Shown here piece by piece: positions 25,432 to 34,216 of a DNA stretch of 64,000 bases. The stretch is from DATFDN01 sp035685165 (lineage in GTDB: Bacteria; Pseudomonadota; Alphaproteobacteria; Acetobacterales; Acetobacteraceae): the NCBI GenBank assembly GCA_035685165.1, contig DASRBI010000010.1, forward strand, positions 62,001-126,000, read 5' to 3'. The first letter of the stretch is position 1; each line of letters starts with the position of its first letter. A model generated the notes under the pieces. The model was not told where the DNA came from, did no database searches, and saw only the letters and a list, made by a program, of their open reading frames with translations. The translations under genes and the position numbers were made by a program.

Positions 25432-26202
25432 TCAGGAGGCTCGGCGCGACAAGCGAACCGGAAGCCCAGCATCCTGCATCGCCTGCTTCACGTCGGCGAT
25501 CGTCAAGCTGCCGAAGTGGAACACGCTCGCCGCGAGGAGCCCGGTCGCGCCCGCCCGTGCGCCCTCGATGAAGTGGCGCGCCTCGCCCACCCCGCCGGAG
25601 GCGATCACCGGCAGCCGCACCGCGCCGCAGACGGCGCGCAGCAGATCGAGATCAAACCCCGCTCCAGTGCCGTCGCGGTCCATGCTCGTCAGCAGGATCT
25701 CGCCGGCACCGAGCCCCGCCACCTCCTGGCACCACGCAACCGCATCGCGTCCGGTGCCACGCCGTCCACCATGGGTAAACACCTCCCATCGACCGGGCGC
25801 CGCTTGCTTGGCATCGACCGCGACCACCACGCACTGGCTGCCGAATTTCTCGGCCGCCTCGCGCACCAGCGCGGGCCGGGCGACGGCGGCGGAGTTGATG
25901 CTGCACTTGTCGGCGCCGGCGAGCAGCAGGCGGCGCATGTCGTCGACCGACCGGATGCCGCCGCCGACGGTCAGCGGCAGGAACACCCGCGCGGCCGTGC
26001 GGGCGACCACCTCAAAAATCGTGTCGCGGTTCTCGTGGCTTGCGGTGATGTCGAGAAAGCAGAGCTCGTCGGCGCCCGCCGCGTCGTAGACCGCCGCCTG
26101 CTCCACCGGATCGCCGGCATCGCGCAGCGCGACGAAGTTCACGCCCTTGACGACGCGCCCGTCCTTCACATCCAGGCAGGGAATCACCCGCAGTTTCAGC
26201 AT
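25432..26202 (-). CDS. hisF: imidazole glycerol phosphate synthase, cyclase subunit
   Basis: The (beta/alpha)8 cyclase partner of HisH makes imidazole glycerol phosphate and AICAR. The 256-residue product starts KLRVIPCLDVKDGRVVKGVNF-like with catalytic Asp11; the second Asp is in LLTSMDRDGTGAGFD and phosphate loops in TVGGGIRS and IASGGVG. It overlaps hisA by 7 bp and precedes hisE, so expression is coupled. Confidence 0.97.
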   Translation of the reverse strand: MLKLRVIPCLDVKDGRVVKGVNFVALRDAGDPVEQAAVYDAAGADELCFLDITASHENRDTIFEVVARTAARVFLPLTVGGGIRSVDDMRRLLLAGADKCSINSAAVARPALVREAAEKFGSQCVVVAVDAKQAAPGRWEVFTHGGRRGTGRDAVAWCQEVAGLGAGEILLTSMDRDGTGAGFDLDLLRAVCGAVRLPVIASGGVGEARHFIEGARAGATGLLAASVFHFGSLTIADVKQAMQDAGLPVRLSRRAS

Positions 26203-26954
26203 GCCGCCTTCTGGTCGCGCTCACTCACCACTGCTAAAGCAGCCTCCGCGTCGAGTCTGCCATCATATAACGCGCGGCCGACGATAACTCCTTCAATTCG
26301 GGTTTTCTTCGCGGCATCAGACAAGTTGCGGAGGTCGTCTAGTCCGCTGATTCCGCCCGACGCGATCACGGGCGTGGCAATCCGCTCGGCGAGTGCCACC
26401 GTCTGGGCAATGTTGACTCCGCTCAGCATCCCGTCGCGTGCGATATCGGTGTAAATGATCGCGGCCGCTCCGGCATCCTCCAGCCGTAGCGCCAAATCCA
26501 CGGCGGCCAGCGCCGAAGTCTCTGCCCAGCCCTCGGTCGCGGCCATGCCGTCGCGCGCGTCGATGCCGACCGCGATCCGACCCGGAAAGGCGGCGCAGGC
26601 GGCGCGCACGAGTTCGGGTTCTCTCACGGCGGCGCTGCCCAGGATAACCCGCCGCACCCCGGCCGCGAGCCACGCCTCGATGCGCCCGAGATCGCGAATG
26701 CCGCCGCCCAACTGCACCGGGATAGACACCGCGGCCAGGATGGCGCGCACCGCCGCCTCGTTGACCGGCCGGCCCGCGAATGCGCCGTTCAGGTCGACGA
26801 CGTGCAGCCACGCAAAGCCGGCCGCCTCCCAGCGCCGGGCCTGCGATGCGGGATCGTCGGAATAGACGGTCGCCTCGTCAATCGCGCCACGGCGCAGGCG
26901 GACGCACTGCCCGTCCTTGAGGTCGATCGCAGGATAGACTGTGAAGCGGCTCAT
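26196..26954 (-). CDS. hisA: ProFAR isomerase
   Basis: It converts ProFAR to PRFAR. The 252-residue product opens FTVYPAIDLKDGQCVRL with catalytic Asp at residue 10, the partner Asp is in IIYTDIARDGML, and phosphate sites are in QLGGGIRD and IASGGIS. The ATG at 26954 was taken; longer in-frame reading overlaps the GNAT gene. It overlaps the GNAT stop by 4 bp. Confidence 0.97.
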   Translation of the reverse strand: MSRFTVYPAIDLKDGQCVRLRRGAIDEATVYSDDPASQARRWEAAGFAWLHVVDLNGAFAGRPVNEAAVRAILAAVSIPVQLGGGIRDLGRIEAWLAAGVRRVILGSAAVREPELVRAACAAFPGRIAVGIDARDGMAATEGWAETSALAAVDLALRLEDAGAAAIIYTDIARDGMLSGVNIAQTVALAERIATPVIASGGISGLDDLRNLSDAAKKTRIEGVIVGRALYDGRLDAEAALAVVSERDQKAAC

Positions 26955-27520
26955 TCGCTCCGCGCGTCTTTGCCGCGGCGCTCCTGCAAGAGCTTGTAGT
27001 AATAGAATCCGCGCACGGTCTTGCCGCCCACGCGCGCGTACGCCGGATGCACGCCCCAGCGAGCGAAGCCGAGCGACTCGTAAAGCCGGATCGCCGCCGT
27101 CTGCGTCTCCCGGACGTCCAGATTCAGCACTTGATAACCCATCGCCCGCGCCGATTCCTCGGCGGCCATGGTGAGGAGCCGCGCCATGCCGTGGCCGCGC
27201 GCATAGGGCGCGATGAATGCGTGCATCAGGGTGGCCGAGAAGGCCTGTGCCTCGTTGTTGCGCGGCGGACGCACGAGCTGACCGCAACCGACGATCGTGC
27301 CGTTGAGGCGGGCGAGCAACAAAGTCCGCTCCGGCACCAGCAGCACGCCCTTATAGTAAGTCTCCAGCGTCTGGCGGCCGGGCGGGTGCACCCAGCCGAA
27401 GCCGCCGCCGTCCAGGATCGCCGCGTGGGTGGCTTCGCAAAGCGCGCTCAAATCCTCGTCGGTGAACGCGCCCTCGGCGCGCTCGATCGCGCGCGCCGGC
27501 TCGGTTTCGGTATCGGCCAT
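26951..27520 (-). CDS. GNAT-family N-acetyltransferase inserted in the his operon
   Basis: The 189-residue product has the acetyl-CoA-binding A motif near YARGHGMARLLTMAAEESAR and the B region LNLDVRETQTAAIRLYESLG, typical of GNAT enzymes. It lies between hisH and hisA with 2-bp and 4-bp junctions, so it is translated with the his genes. Acceptor unknown; the placement suggests a small amine or amino-acid-like substrate, or simply co-option of the operon. Confidence 0.88.
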   Translation of the reverse strand: MADTETEPARAIERAEGAFTDEDLSALCEATHAAILDGGGFGWVHPPGRQTLETYYKGVLLVPERTLLLARLNGTIVGCGQLVRPPRNNEAQAFSATLMHAFIAPYARGHGMARLLTMAAEESARAMGYQVLNLDVRETQTAAIRLYESLGFARWGVHPAYARVGGKTVRGFYYYKLLQERRGKDARSE

Positions 27521-27522
27521 GC

Positions 27523-28161
27523 TTAGGGCGTCCAGAGCAGGAAATTCTGCAAGATGCGCAACCCCACCTCCTGGCTCTTCTCGACGTGGAATTGCGTCCC
27601 GGCGCGGTTCGCGTCGGCAACCATCGCAACCACTGGCCCGCCATAATCGGTGGTCGCGATCACCTGCGCCGGGTCGCCGTGCGCGAGCGCATACCCATGC
27701 ACGAAGTACACGTGATCGCCCGGCACCAGCCCATCGAGCAGCTGGTGAGTGCCCGGCAAGAAATCCAGCCCGTTCCAGCCCATTTGCGGCAGGCGCAGGC
27801 CCGGCGGGTTCATAGCCGCGATCTCGCCCGCGACCCAGCCGAAGCCCGGTGTCACCCGATGCTCCAGCCCGCGCTCAGCCATCAGCTGCATCCCGACGCA
27901 GATGCCGAGGAACGGCGCACCGGCTTCCGTCCGTTCGGCGATCGCTTCCCACATGCCGGGCACGCTGTGCAGGCCGCGCGCGCAGTCGGCAAAGGCCCCC
28001 TGGCCGGGCAGCACGACGCGGTCGGCGCGATAAACGAGGTCGGGATCGGCCGTGACCGTCACCTCCGCGCGCAGCCCGGCACGGTCGGCGGCAAGCTGCA
28101 GCCCGCGCAAGGCGGAGGCAAGATTGCCGCTGCCGTAATCGACCACGGCGACCAGCATCAT
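27523..28161 (-). CDS. hisH: imidazole glycerol phosphate synthase, glutaminase subunit
   Basis: Class I glutamine amidotransferase that feeds ammonia to HisF. The 212-residue product has YGSGNL at the start, nucleophile Cys in LGICVGMQL, and His-x-Glu in FHVEKSQ near the C-terminus; the triad is complete. It overlaps the DUF2628 stop by 4 bp. Confidence 0.97.
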   Translation of the reverse strand: MMLVAVVDYGSGNLASALRGLQLAADRAGLRAEVTVTADPDLVYRADRVVLPGQGAFADCARGLHSVPGMWEAIAERTEAGAPFLGICVGMQLMAERGLEHRVTPGFGWVAGEIAAMNPPGLRLPQMGWNGLDFLPGTHQLLDGLVPGDHVYFVHGYALAHGDPAQVIATTDYGGPVVAMVADANRAGTQFHVEKSQEVGLRILQNFLLWTP

Positions 28162-28529
28162 CCGGCTTCCGGCAGGAACGCGCGGCCAAGGTCGGGGCGG
28201 ACCGCCAAGAGGCGTGCCAGCGCACTATCCCAATCCCGCGCCGCGAGCACGTGAGTCGCGCGAAAACCATGCAAACCTAGTGACCAGCGCACCAGATCCC
28301 GCCCCGAGACGCCGGCGAACAGCGCCAGCACGAACTCGGCCGCCGTCGCCGCGCCGCCCGGCAGCAGCAGCGCGGCGGCGACATCCGCGGCGAGCACTAG
28401 GACGGCCGGGATGAAGGCGCGGTGCAGCGCCAGCCAGAGCGGGCCGAAGAAGAAGGCGCCGAAGCTGAATCCTTCCGGGACCAGCACCGGCGGCCGTCCT
28501 TCGCGCAGATGGGCCGTATAGACTCTCAC
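28158..28529 (-). CDS. DUF2628 membrane protein
   Basis: The 123-residue product starts RVYTAHL and has FGAFFFGPLWLALHRAF, the DUF2628 signature, with about two hydrophobic helices in the middle. Function unknown; this family repeatedly sits between hisB and hisH in Rhodospirillales. It overlaps both neighbours by 4 bp, so it is part of the operon. Confidence 0.85.
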   Translation of the reverse strand: MRVYTAHLREGRPPVLVPEGFSFGAFFFGPLWLALHRAFIPAVLVLAADVAAALLLPGGAATAAEFVLALFAGVSGRDLVRWSLGLHGFRATHVLAARDWDSALARLLAVRPDLGRAFLPEAG

Positions 28530-29116
28530 AGCGTCCCCTTGGTGGAGGGGATCGCCTCGCCCGCGCGCGGATCAGGCTCGGCGGCTTCCCGCAGCGCCCG
28601 CGCCACCGCCTTGAAACAGGCTTCCGCCATGTGATGCGCGTTGCGCCCGGCTCGGCGCGTCACGTGCAATGTGACCAGCGCGTTGATGGCGAAGGCGCGG
28701 AAGAACTCCTCAAACAGCTCGGTGTCGATCTCGCCCAGAAGCGGGCGGGAGAACTCCACGTCCCAGGCGAGCAGGGGGCGCCCGGAGATGTCCACCGCCG
28801 CCTCCGCGAGCGCCTCGTCCATCGGCACGAGCGCATGGCCGAACCGGCGGATGCCGCGCTTGTCGCCGATCGCCTGGGCGAACGCCTTGCCGAGCACGAT
28901 GCCAACATCCTCGGTGGTGTGGTGGGCGTCGATATGGAGGTCGCCCTCCGCCCGCACCGCAAGATCGAACAGCCCGTGCCGGGCGAAGGTGGTGAGCATG
29001 TGGTCGAGGAAGCCGACACCCGTGGCGATCTCCGCCGCGCCCGTCCCGTCGAGGTCGAGGCGCAGCGAGATGTCCGTCTCGGACGTGGTGCGGGCAAGCG
29101 AGGCGGCGCGGGACAT
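28526..29116 (-). CDS. hisB: imidazoleglycerol-phosphate dehydratase
   Basis: Mn-dependent dehydratase in histidine synthesis. The 196-residue monofunctional form has metal-binding HHTTEDVGIVLG and the second half motif NAHHMAEACFKA, plus FLDHMLTTFARHG. It leads the his operon B-DUF2628-H-GNAT-A-F-E-hinT on the minus strand. Start ATG 29116 lies 29 bp after the gmhB stop, so the heptose and his genes may also be co-transcribed. Confidence 0.97.
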   Translation of the reverse strand: MSRAASLARTTSETDISLRLDLDGTGAAEIATGVGFLDHMLTTFARHGLFDLAVRAEGDLHIDAHHTTEDVGIVLGKAFAQAIGDKRGIRRFGHALVPMDEALAEAAVDISGRPLLAWDVEFSRPLLGEIDTELFEEFFRAFAINALVTLHVTRRAGRNAHHMAEACFKAVARALREAAEPDPRAGEAIPSTKGTL

Positions 29117-29145
29117 GGCGCAGCCAAGTAGCGCAGGCAGCCGAT

Positions 29146-29703
29146 TCAGGCCAGCGGTAGGGGCCCGAGCTGTCCTGCCAGGAACTCATCCAGGTTCCCG
29201 CCCGGGAACAGGACGGCCGGCACGCCGGCGGCCTCCGCCGCGGCGAGATCGCTCGGTTGGTCGCCCACCATCAGGCAGCGCGCCGGGTCGAGCTCCCAGG
29301 CAGCGATGAGGGAGCGGAGCATCCCCGGCTTCGGCTTGCGGCAGTCGCAACCGGCCTCGGGGCCGTGCGGACAGTAGCGCATGTCGTCGATCGCCCCGCC
29401 CGCCCGTGCCACCTCGCCGCGCACCCAGTCCATCAGCGCCAGGAACTCGGCCTCGGAATAGAGCCCGCGCGAGATGCCAGACTGATTGGTCACGACGAAG
29501 ACAAGCCAGCCAGCCGCTTTAGCGCGCACGAACGCCGCCAGCGCGCCCTCGGTCCACTCCCAGCGTTCGCGCGAGCCGACATAACCGTGGTCGCGGTTCA
29601 GCACACCGTCGCGGTCGAGAAACAGCGCCCGCTTGGTGGCGACCGGTTCAGCCAGGGATGCGGTCCGGGAACATCGCCCGCTCGACCAGAGCGCAGACGA
29701 CAT
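29146..29703 (-). CDS. gmhB: D-glycero-D-manno-heptose 1,7-bisphosphate 7-phosphatase
   Basis: HAD-family histidinol-phosphatase-like enzyme of the ADP-heptose route. The nucleophile motif ALFLDRDGVLN opens the domain; VTNQSGISRG is motif II; CPHGPEAGCDCRKPKPGM carries the zinc-binding Cys/His loop; MVGDQPSDLAAA follows. Start problem: the only ATG (29703) lies 56 bp inside gmhA and adds about 20 unconserved residues. Translation may really begin near 29640 at a non-standard codon, coupled to the gmhA stop. Confidence 0.9.
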   Translation of the reverse strand: MSSALWSSGRCSRTASLAEPVATKRALFLDRDGVLNRDHGYVGSRERWEWTEGALAAFVRAKAAGWLVFVVTNQSGISRGLYSEAEFLALMDWVRGEVARAGGAIDDMRYCPHGPEAGCDCRKPKPGMLRSLIAAWELDPARCLMVGDQPSDLAAAEAAGVPAVLFPGGNLDEFLAGQLGPLPLA

Positions 29704-30238
29704 GGGCGGCGGTGATGTGGAGCTGCTGAATGATCGCCGTCTCGTCGGCCGGGGCGCGGAAGATCAGGTCGCACCGCTCCGCCATCGGCCCGCCATGGCG
29801 GCCGCCGAAGCCGAGGCACACGGCACCGATCCGCCGCGCCGAGTCGAGCGCGCGCAGGACATTGGGCGAGCGGCCGGAGGTGGAGATGCCGAGCAGCACG
29901 TCGCCCGGCCGCGCCAGGGCGCGCACCTGACGGTCGAAGACGTGCTCGAACCCATAGTCGTTGCCGGCCGCCGTCAGCACCGAGCCATCGACGGCCAGGG
30001 CGATGGCCGGCAGCGGGTCGCGGTCGAACGCCAGCCGCACGATGAACTCTCCGGCGATGTGCTGGGCATCGCCGGCGCTGCCGCCGTTGCCGGCGATCAG
30101 CAGCTTGCCGCCGCCGCGCAGCGATCCGACGATCGCATCCGTCATCGCCGCAAGCACCGCCTGCTCGGCGTCGCTTGCGGCCAGTGCCGCCATCGCCTCC
30201 GCCGAACGGCGAAGAAATGCAGTCGTGTAGCCGTTCAC
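29648..30238 (-). CDS. gmhA: sedoheptulose-7-phosphate isomerase
   Basis: First enzyme of ADP-heptose synthesis for the LPS core. The 196-residue SIS-domain protein has AGNGGSAGDAQHIAGEF, GISTSGRSPNVLRAL, and conserved His in IIQQLHITAAH. GTG at 30238 with a GGGG ribosome site gives the usual length; an upstream in-frame start at 30292 seems too long. It shares an overlapping 3' end with gmhB. The glycosyltransferase gene is divergent at 112 bp. Confidence 0.93.
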   Translation of the reverse strand: MNGYTTAFLRRSAEAMAALAASDAEQAVLAAMTDAIVGSLRGGGKLLIAGNGGSAGDAQHIAGEFIVRLAFDRDPLPAIALAVDGSVLTAAGNDYGFEHVFDRQVRALARPGDVLLGISTSGRSPNVLRALDSARRIGAVCLGFGGRHGGPMAERCDLIFRAPADETAIIQQLHITAAHVVCALVERAMFPDRIPG

Positions 30239-30350
30239 GACCCGGCCCCTTTCATCATGCGGCTGCCTAGCAGATCCAGTTCGCAGCGGCAAAGTCTTTG
30301 ATCCGGCTCCGCTCGCGTGCTACCCGCACGCGGCGCGTGGGAAAGGGCGC

Positions 30351-31475
30351 ATGATCAGGTACGACTGCCGCTATTTCCGCACCTCCCGGCCGTGCGTGTT
30401 CAACAAGCAAGAGGGCGCGGAGTGCCCGACCTGCGCCCGCTACGCGCCGTTTCGCGAGCGGGTGCTGTTCATCAAGCTCGATGCCATCGGCGATGTGCTG
30501 CGCTCCGCTTCCCTGCTGCCGGCCGTCATCGCCCGCCATGAGCGGCCATTCGTCGCTTGGCTCACCCGTGCCGAATCAGCGGAGCTGGTGGCGATGATCG
30601 AGGGGGTGGACGAGGTCATCACGCTGAACACCGACGGACTGGCGCGCATCGCCGCCGGCGGTTGGTCGGCCGTTTACTCGCTCTCCAACGACCTCACGAG
30701 CGCCGCCCTCGCCAACGCGGCGGCGGGGAAGGCGGTGCGGCCGGTGGGGTTCTTTCTGCGCGATGGCGTTATCGCCCCGAGCAATAAGGCCGCTGAAACT
30801 TGGCTGGAGATGGCCGCATTCGATCGTCTGAAGCGGGCAAACACGCAAACCTACCAGCAGCGCATGATGGCGATCCTTGGCAGCGACTTTGAGGTGCGCC
30901 CGCCGGTGCTGCGCGTCCCGCCCGCACTGCTCGCGAAGGCCAAGGCGCGCGTCGCCGCGCTGTTTCCGGCGCCCGGCCGCCCCCGGATCGCGGTCAATGT
31001 CGGTTCGGGCGCGCGCTGGCCCAAGAAGATGCTCGGGGCGGAGCAGATCGCAGCCGTCCTGGCGGCGCTTCGCGGGCGCGCCGATGCGGACATCCTGCTC
31101 GTCGGCGGCGGGGCGGAAGCCGGCAAGACCGAGGCGATCCTCGCAGCGATGGCTGGCGACCCGCATATCGCCTCAGCACTCACCCCGCACTCCATCCCGG
31201 AGTTCGTCGCGACCCTCATGCAGGCCAATGCGCTGCTCTGCGGCGACACGCTCGCCCTGCACATCGCCAGCGCGATCGAGCTGCCGACGCTGGCGGTATT
31301 CGGCCCTACGAGCCATGCCGAAATCGGCGACTTCGACGGGCTGATCGAAAAAGCGTGGACGCCAGCTCTCGATTGCCTCGGCTGCTACGGGGATTGCGCG
31401 AAAACGCCAAATTGCATGAGCCTGCTCGATCCGGCCCAGCTCGCGGAGCGGCTCCTCGCGCGTCTTCCCGCCTAG
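30351..31475 (+). CDS. glycosyltransferase family 9 (heptosyltransferase-like) with Cys-rich N-terminus
   Basis: The 374-residue GT-B protein has KLDAIGDVLRS near the start of the fold, ADILLVGGGAEAGKTEAI and the C-terminal GDTLALHIASAIELPTLAVFGPTS of ADP-heptose:LPS transferases. It carries an unusual N-terminal Cys cluster (C6, C15, C25, C28) in the first 30 residues and a C-terminal CLGCYGDCAKTPNC, suggesting metal binding. Located next to gmhA/gmhB, it probably adds heptose to the LPS core. Confidence 0.88.
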   Translation: MIRYDCRYFRTSRPCVFNKQEGAECPTCARYAPFRERVLFIKLDAIGDVLRSASLLPAVIARHERPFVAWLTRAESAELVAMIEGVDEVITLNTDGLARIAAGGWSAVYSLSNDLTSAALANAAAGKAVRPVGFFLRDGVIAPSNKAAETWLEMAAFDRLKRANTQTYQQRMMAILGSDFEVRPPVLRVPPALLAKAKARVAALFPAPGRPRIAVNVGSGARWPKKMLGAEQIAAVLAALRGRADADILLVGGGAEAGKTEAILAAMAGDPHIASALTPHSIPEFVATLMQANALLCGDTLALHIASAIELPTLAVFGPTSHAEIGDFDGLIEKAWTPALDCLGCYGDCAKTPNCMSLLDPAQLAERLLARLPA

Positions 31476-31488
31476 CTGCACCCAATCG

Positions 31489-32703
31489 ATGCGTCTCTTC
31501 TTCGTGGCCCAGCGAGTCCCCTATCCGCCGGATCGGGGGGACAAGATCACGACTTTCCACGAGATCCGTCACCTGGCGCGCAAGCACGAGGTGCATGTGT
31601 ACTGCCTCGCCGACGGCGAGGAGGATCTCGACAATCGCGGCGGCCTGAATGGATCGGCAGCGAGCGTCCATGCGGTCGCGGTCGATCCGTTCCGGGCCAA
31701 GCTGCGAGGGATCGCGGCGCTGGCCGACGGACGCCCGCTTTCGGTCGCGATGCTGGCCGAACCCGCGCTCATGCGCGCGATCGCCCAAGGGGTTCGCACG
31801 CAGCGGCCCGACGCGATCCTGGTCTACAGCTCGAACGTCGCGCAGTTCGCCGAGCCGTTCGCGGACATCCCGCGCATCATGCAGTTCGCCGATCTGGATT
31901 CGCTGAAATGGCAGGCCCTGGCCCAAAAGGCCGTCCTTCCGATGCGCCTTATCTATGCACTCGAAGCCCGCCGGCTGCTTGCTTACGAGCGTCGGATCGC
32001 CGCCGCCTTCGCGCACTCCCTGGTCTGCACACCGAACGAGGAGGCCGATTTCCGCCGACTCATCCCCGGCGCGAAGCTGAGCGTCGTCGGCAACGGAGTC
32101 GACCTCGACTATTTCCGACCGGCCGGTGCCGCAAAGGCGCCCGCCTCGCTCGTGTTCACCGGGGTGATGGAGTACGCGCCAAACGTCGATGCGGTGTGCT
32201 GGTTCTGCGCCGAGATCCTGCCGCTGGTGCGGCGGGAAGTGCCGCAAGCGAGCTTGACTATCTGCGGCAGCCGCCCAGCGAAGGAGGTGCGGCAGCTCGC
32301 CCGCATCGATGGCGTGACCGTGACCGGGTGGGTCCCGGACGTGCGTCCGTTCCTCGACCGAAGCACCGTGTTCGTTGCCCCGCTCAGGATCGCCCGCGGC
32401 ATCCAGAACAAAGTGCTGGAGGCGATGGCGACAGGGCTGCCGGTCGTCTGCACCGCCCGCACCTGGCGCGGTACCACGATCCCCCAGGGCGCCGGCATCC
32501 TGGTCGCCGACACGGCGGTGGATTTCGCCCGCGAGATCGTCCGCCTGCTGCGCGACGACGACCTGCGCTTTCGCATGTCCTCCGCCGCCCGCGCCGCCGT
32601 TGAGGCGCGCTATGCGTGGGACGCCCAGCTCGCCGCTCTCGATCGCGTGCTGGCCGAGGCGACGGAGGGCACAGCGGGGCTCACCGCCCCGCACTCCGCG
32701 TGA
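31489..32703 (+). CDS. GT4-type glycosyltransferase of the TIGR03087 family
   Basis: The 404-residue product opens FFVAQRVPYPPDRGDKITTF and has FADLDSLKW, which define the family usually linked to PEP-CTERM/exosortase exopolysaccharide loci. GT4 C-terminal motif: ARGIQNKVLEAMATGLPVV with the E-x7-E pattern region. It follows the GT9 gene by 13 bp. No exosortase is visible here, so an LPS or capsule role is equally possible. Its 3' end overlaps the convergent S41 protease by 23 bp. Confidence 0.85.
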   Translation: MRLFFVAQRVPYPPDRGDKITTFHEIRHLARKHEVHVYCLADGEEDLDNRGGLNGSAASVHAVAVDPFRAKLRGIAALADGRPLSVAMLAEPALMRAIAQGVRTQRPDAILVYSSNVAQFAEPFADIPRIMQFADLDSLKWQALAQKAVLPMRLIYALEARRLLAYERRIAAAFAHSLVCTPNEEADFRRLIPGAKLSVVGNGVDLDYFRPAGAAKAPASLVFTGVMEYAPNVDAVCWFCAEILPLVRREVPQASLTICGSRPAKEVRQLARIDGVTVTGWVPDVRPFLDRSTVFVAPLRIARGIQNKVLEAMATGLPVVCTARTWRGTTIPQGAGILVADTAVDFAREIVRLLRDDDLRFRMSSAARAAVEARYAWDAQLAALDRVLAEATEGTAGLTAPHSA

Positions 32704-34216
32704 CCTCGCTCATCGGCGGCAGCAGGGCGGCTGCGTAGGCAGCGGGATCGGCGAGCAGGAGGCGCGCCGTCCTAAGATCGAGGTCGGTCCCCTCGGCGGC
32801 CGGGCAGGCATCGCGGATCGCCACCATCTCCGCCGGCCGCACCGGGGGCCGGCTGCGCCGCTCGCGCATGAGCGCGGCTAACAGCGGCTGCCTGCCCGCC
32901 TTCAGGGCGGCAAGCTGCTTCTGCACTGCGGGCTCACCGAGGCTCGTGCAGACCTGCGGCAGCACGCCGAGGCCCTGGATCGGCCAGCCGCGCGGCGCGA
33001 GGATGCGGCTCCAGGTCAGCAGCAGCTCGCCCCCGTCGGGCAGGCGAGTGACGATCTGCACAAGGCCCTTGCCGAGCGTGGAGCTACCGACGACCACCGC
33101 TCTGCTGCGGTCGGCCAGTGCCGCGGCCAGCACCTCGGCGGCGCTCGCCGTTCGCCCGTCCACCAGCACGATCAGCGGAACATCGGGTTCCAGCGGCGCG
33201 CCTTGGGCGGCAAACACATGATCGGCGGCGGGATCGCGCCCGAGCGTGCGCGCCACCAGCCCCGGCGGCAGCAGCTCCTCGGCCGTGCTCGCCGCCTGTT
33301 GCAGCAGGCCCCCGCGATTGCCCCTCAGGTCGAGCACGATGCCACTCGGCCGCTGGCGGGCGGTGAAACCGCTCGCGATCGTCGCGGCGAGGCGCGCGGC
33401 AGTGCGCGTGTTGAAGGTGCTGATCCGTACGAGCAGCGCCGCCCCGTCGCGGAAGGCGAAGACGTTCTCCTCCGGCACATCCATGCGGGTCAGGGTCACC
33501 GTCCGCCGCGCGCGACCCTTCGCCAGCTCCAGGACGACATCGGTGCCATCGGAACCTGCGAGCCAGGACTCGACATCGCTCGCCGGCACGCCGTGCGTCG
33601 GGTCGCCGTTCACCGACAGTATTCTGTCCCCAGAGCGGATGCCGGCGAGACCCGCCGGCCCGTCCGGAATGACGCGCGCCACCACCACCGCCCCGCCGGG
33701 AGATGCTTCGAGCGTCAGGCCAACCCCAGCCTGGCCTTCCCGCTCTTCCTCCTCCTCATCGGCCTGAAACGGCGGCACGTAGCGCGAATAGGGGTCGAGA
33801 TGGCTCAGCATCCCCTCGAAGAAGGCCCGCATCACGCGCCCCGTTCCGGCCTGACGGAACGCCGCCGAGGCCTTCCAGGCCATCTCGGTGACCGCCACCA
33901 CCGCAGCACTCCAGGCCAGGCTGTCGTCGGGGGCCGGCGCCACCACGGTCAGCAGCACCCCACCCCGGCCCAACAGCACGATCGTGCCCTGCCGGACGGC
34001 TACTGAGAGGCCGGGATCGACCGCCGCCAGCCCGTGCAGGCCCCAAAGCGCAAGCTCCGGGATTGTCACCGGATCGAGCGCGCGGGGCGGGATGAATTCG
34101 AATGCCGCCGCATAGCTCTTCGCGGCCAGCGCCGAATCGAAACCGGCCGACGGCATGCGATCGGCCCTCGCCGGCATGACGATGATCAGAACGAGCAGAA
34201 GTCCAAGCCGACTCAC
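32681..34216 (-). CDS. second S41-family periplasmic protease
   Basis: The 511-residue product has a signal peptide (residues 1-18, ending PARA), a PDZ domain (GLAGIRSGDRILSVNGD) and a C-terminal-processing protease core. The catalytic Ser is in DGRTASAAEVLAAAL and Lys in SSTLGKGLVQIV. It is a diverged paralogue of ctpA at 21 kb, with a long N-terminal domain of its own. It overlaps the rnr stop by 4 bp, so it is co-expressed with RNase R. Target unknown. Confidence 0.88.
   Translation of the reverse strand: MSRLGLLLVLIIVMPARADRMPSAGFDSALAAKSYAAAFEFIPPRALDPVTIPELALWGLHGLAAVDPGLSVAVRQGTIVLLGRGGVLLTVVAPAPDDSLAWSAAVVAVTEMAWKASAAFRQAGTGRVMRAFFEGMLSHLDPYSRYVPPFQADEEEEEREGQAGVGLTLEASPGGAVVVARVIPDGPAGLAGIRSGDRILSVNGDPTHGVPASDVESWLAGSDGTDVVLELAKGRARRTVTLTRMDVPEENVFAFRDGAALLVRISTFNTRTAARLAATIASGFTARQRPSGIVLDLRGNRGGLLQQAASTAEELLPPGLVARTLGRDPAADHVFAAQGAPLEPDVPLIVLVDGRTASAAEVLAAALADRSRAVVVGSSTLGKGLVQIVTRLPDGGELLLTWSRILAPRGWPIQGLGVLPQVCTSLGEPAVQKQLAALKAGRQPLLAALMRERRSRPPVRPAEMVAIRDACPAAEGTDLDLRTARLLLADPAAYAAALLPPMSEVTRSAGR

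Noticed and set aside
28248..28260. Further CACGTG words (28.25 kb, 28.66 kb, 46.9 kb, 55.66 kb) as parS candidates
   Set aside because: They lack the TCACGTGA core symmetry and lie in ordinary coding DNA.
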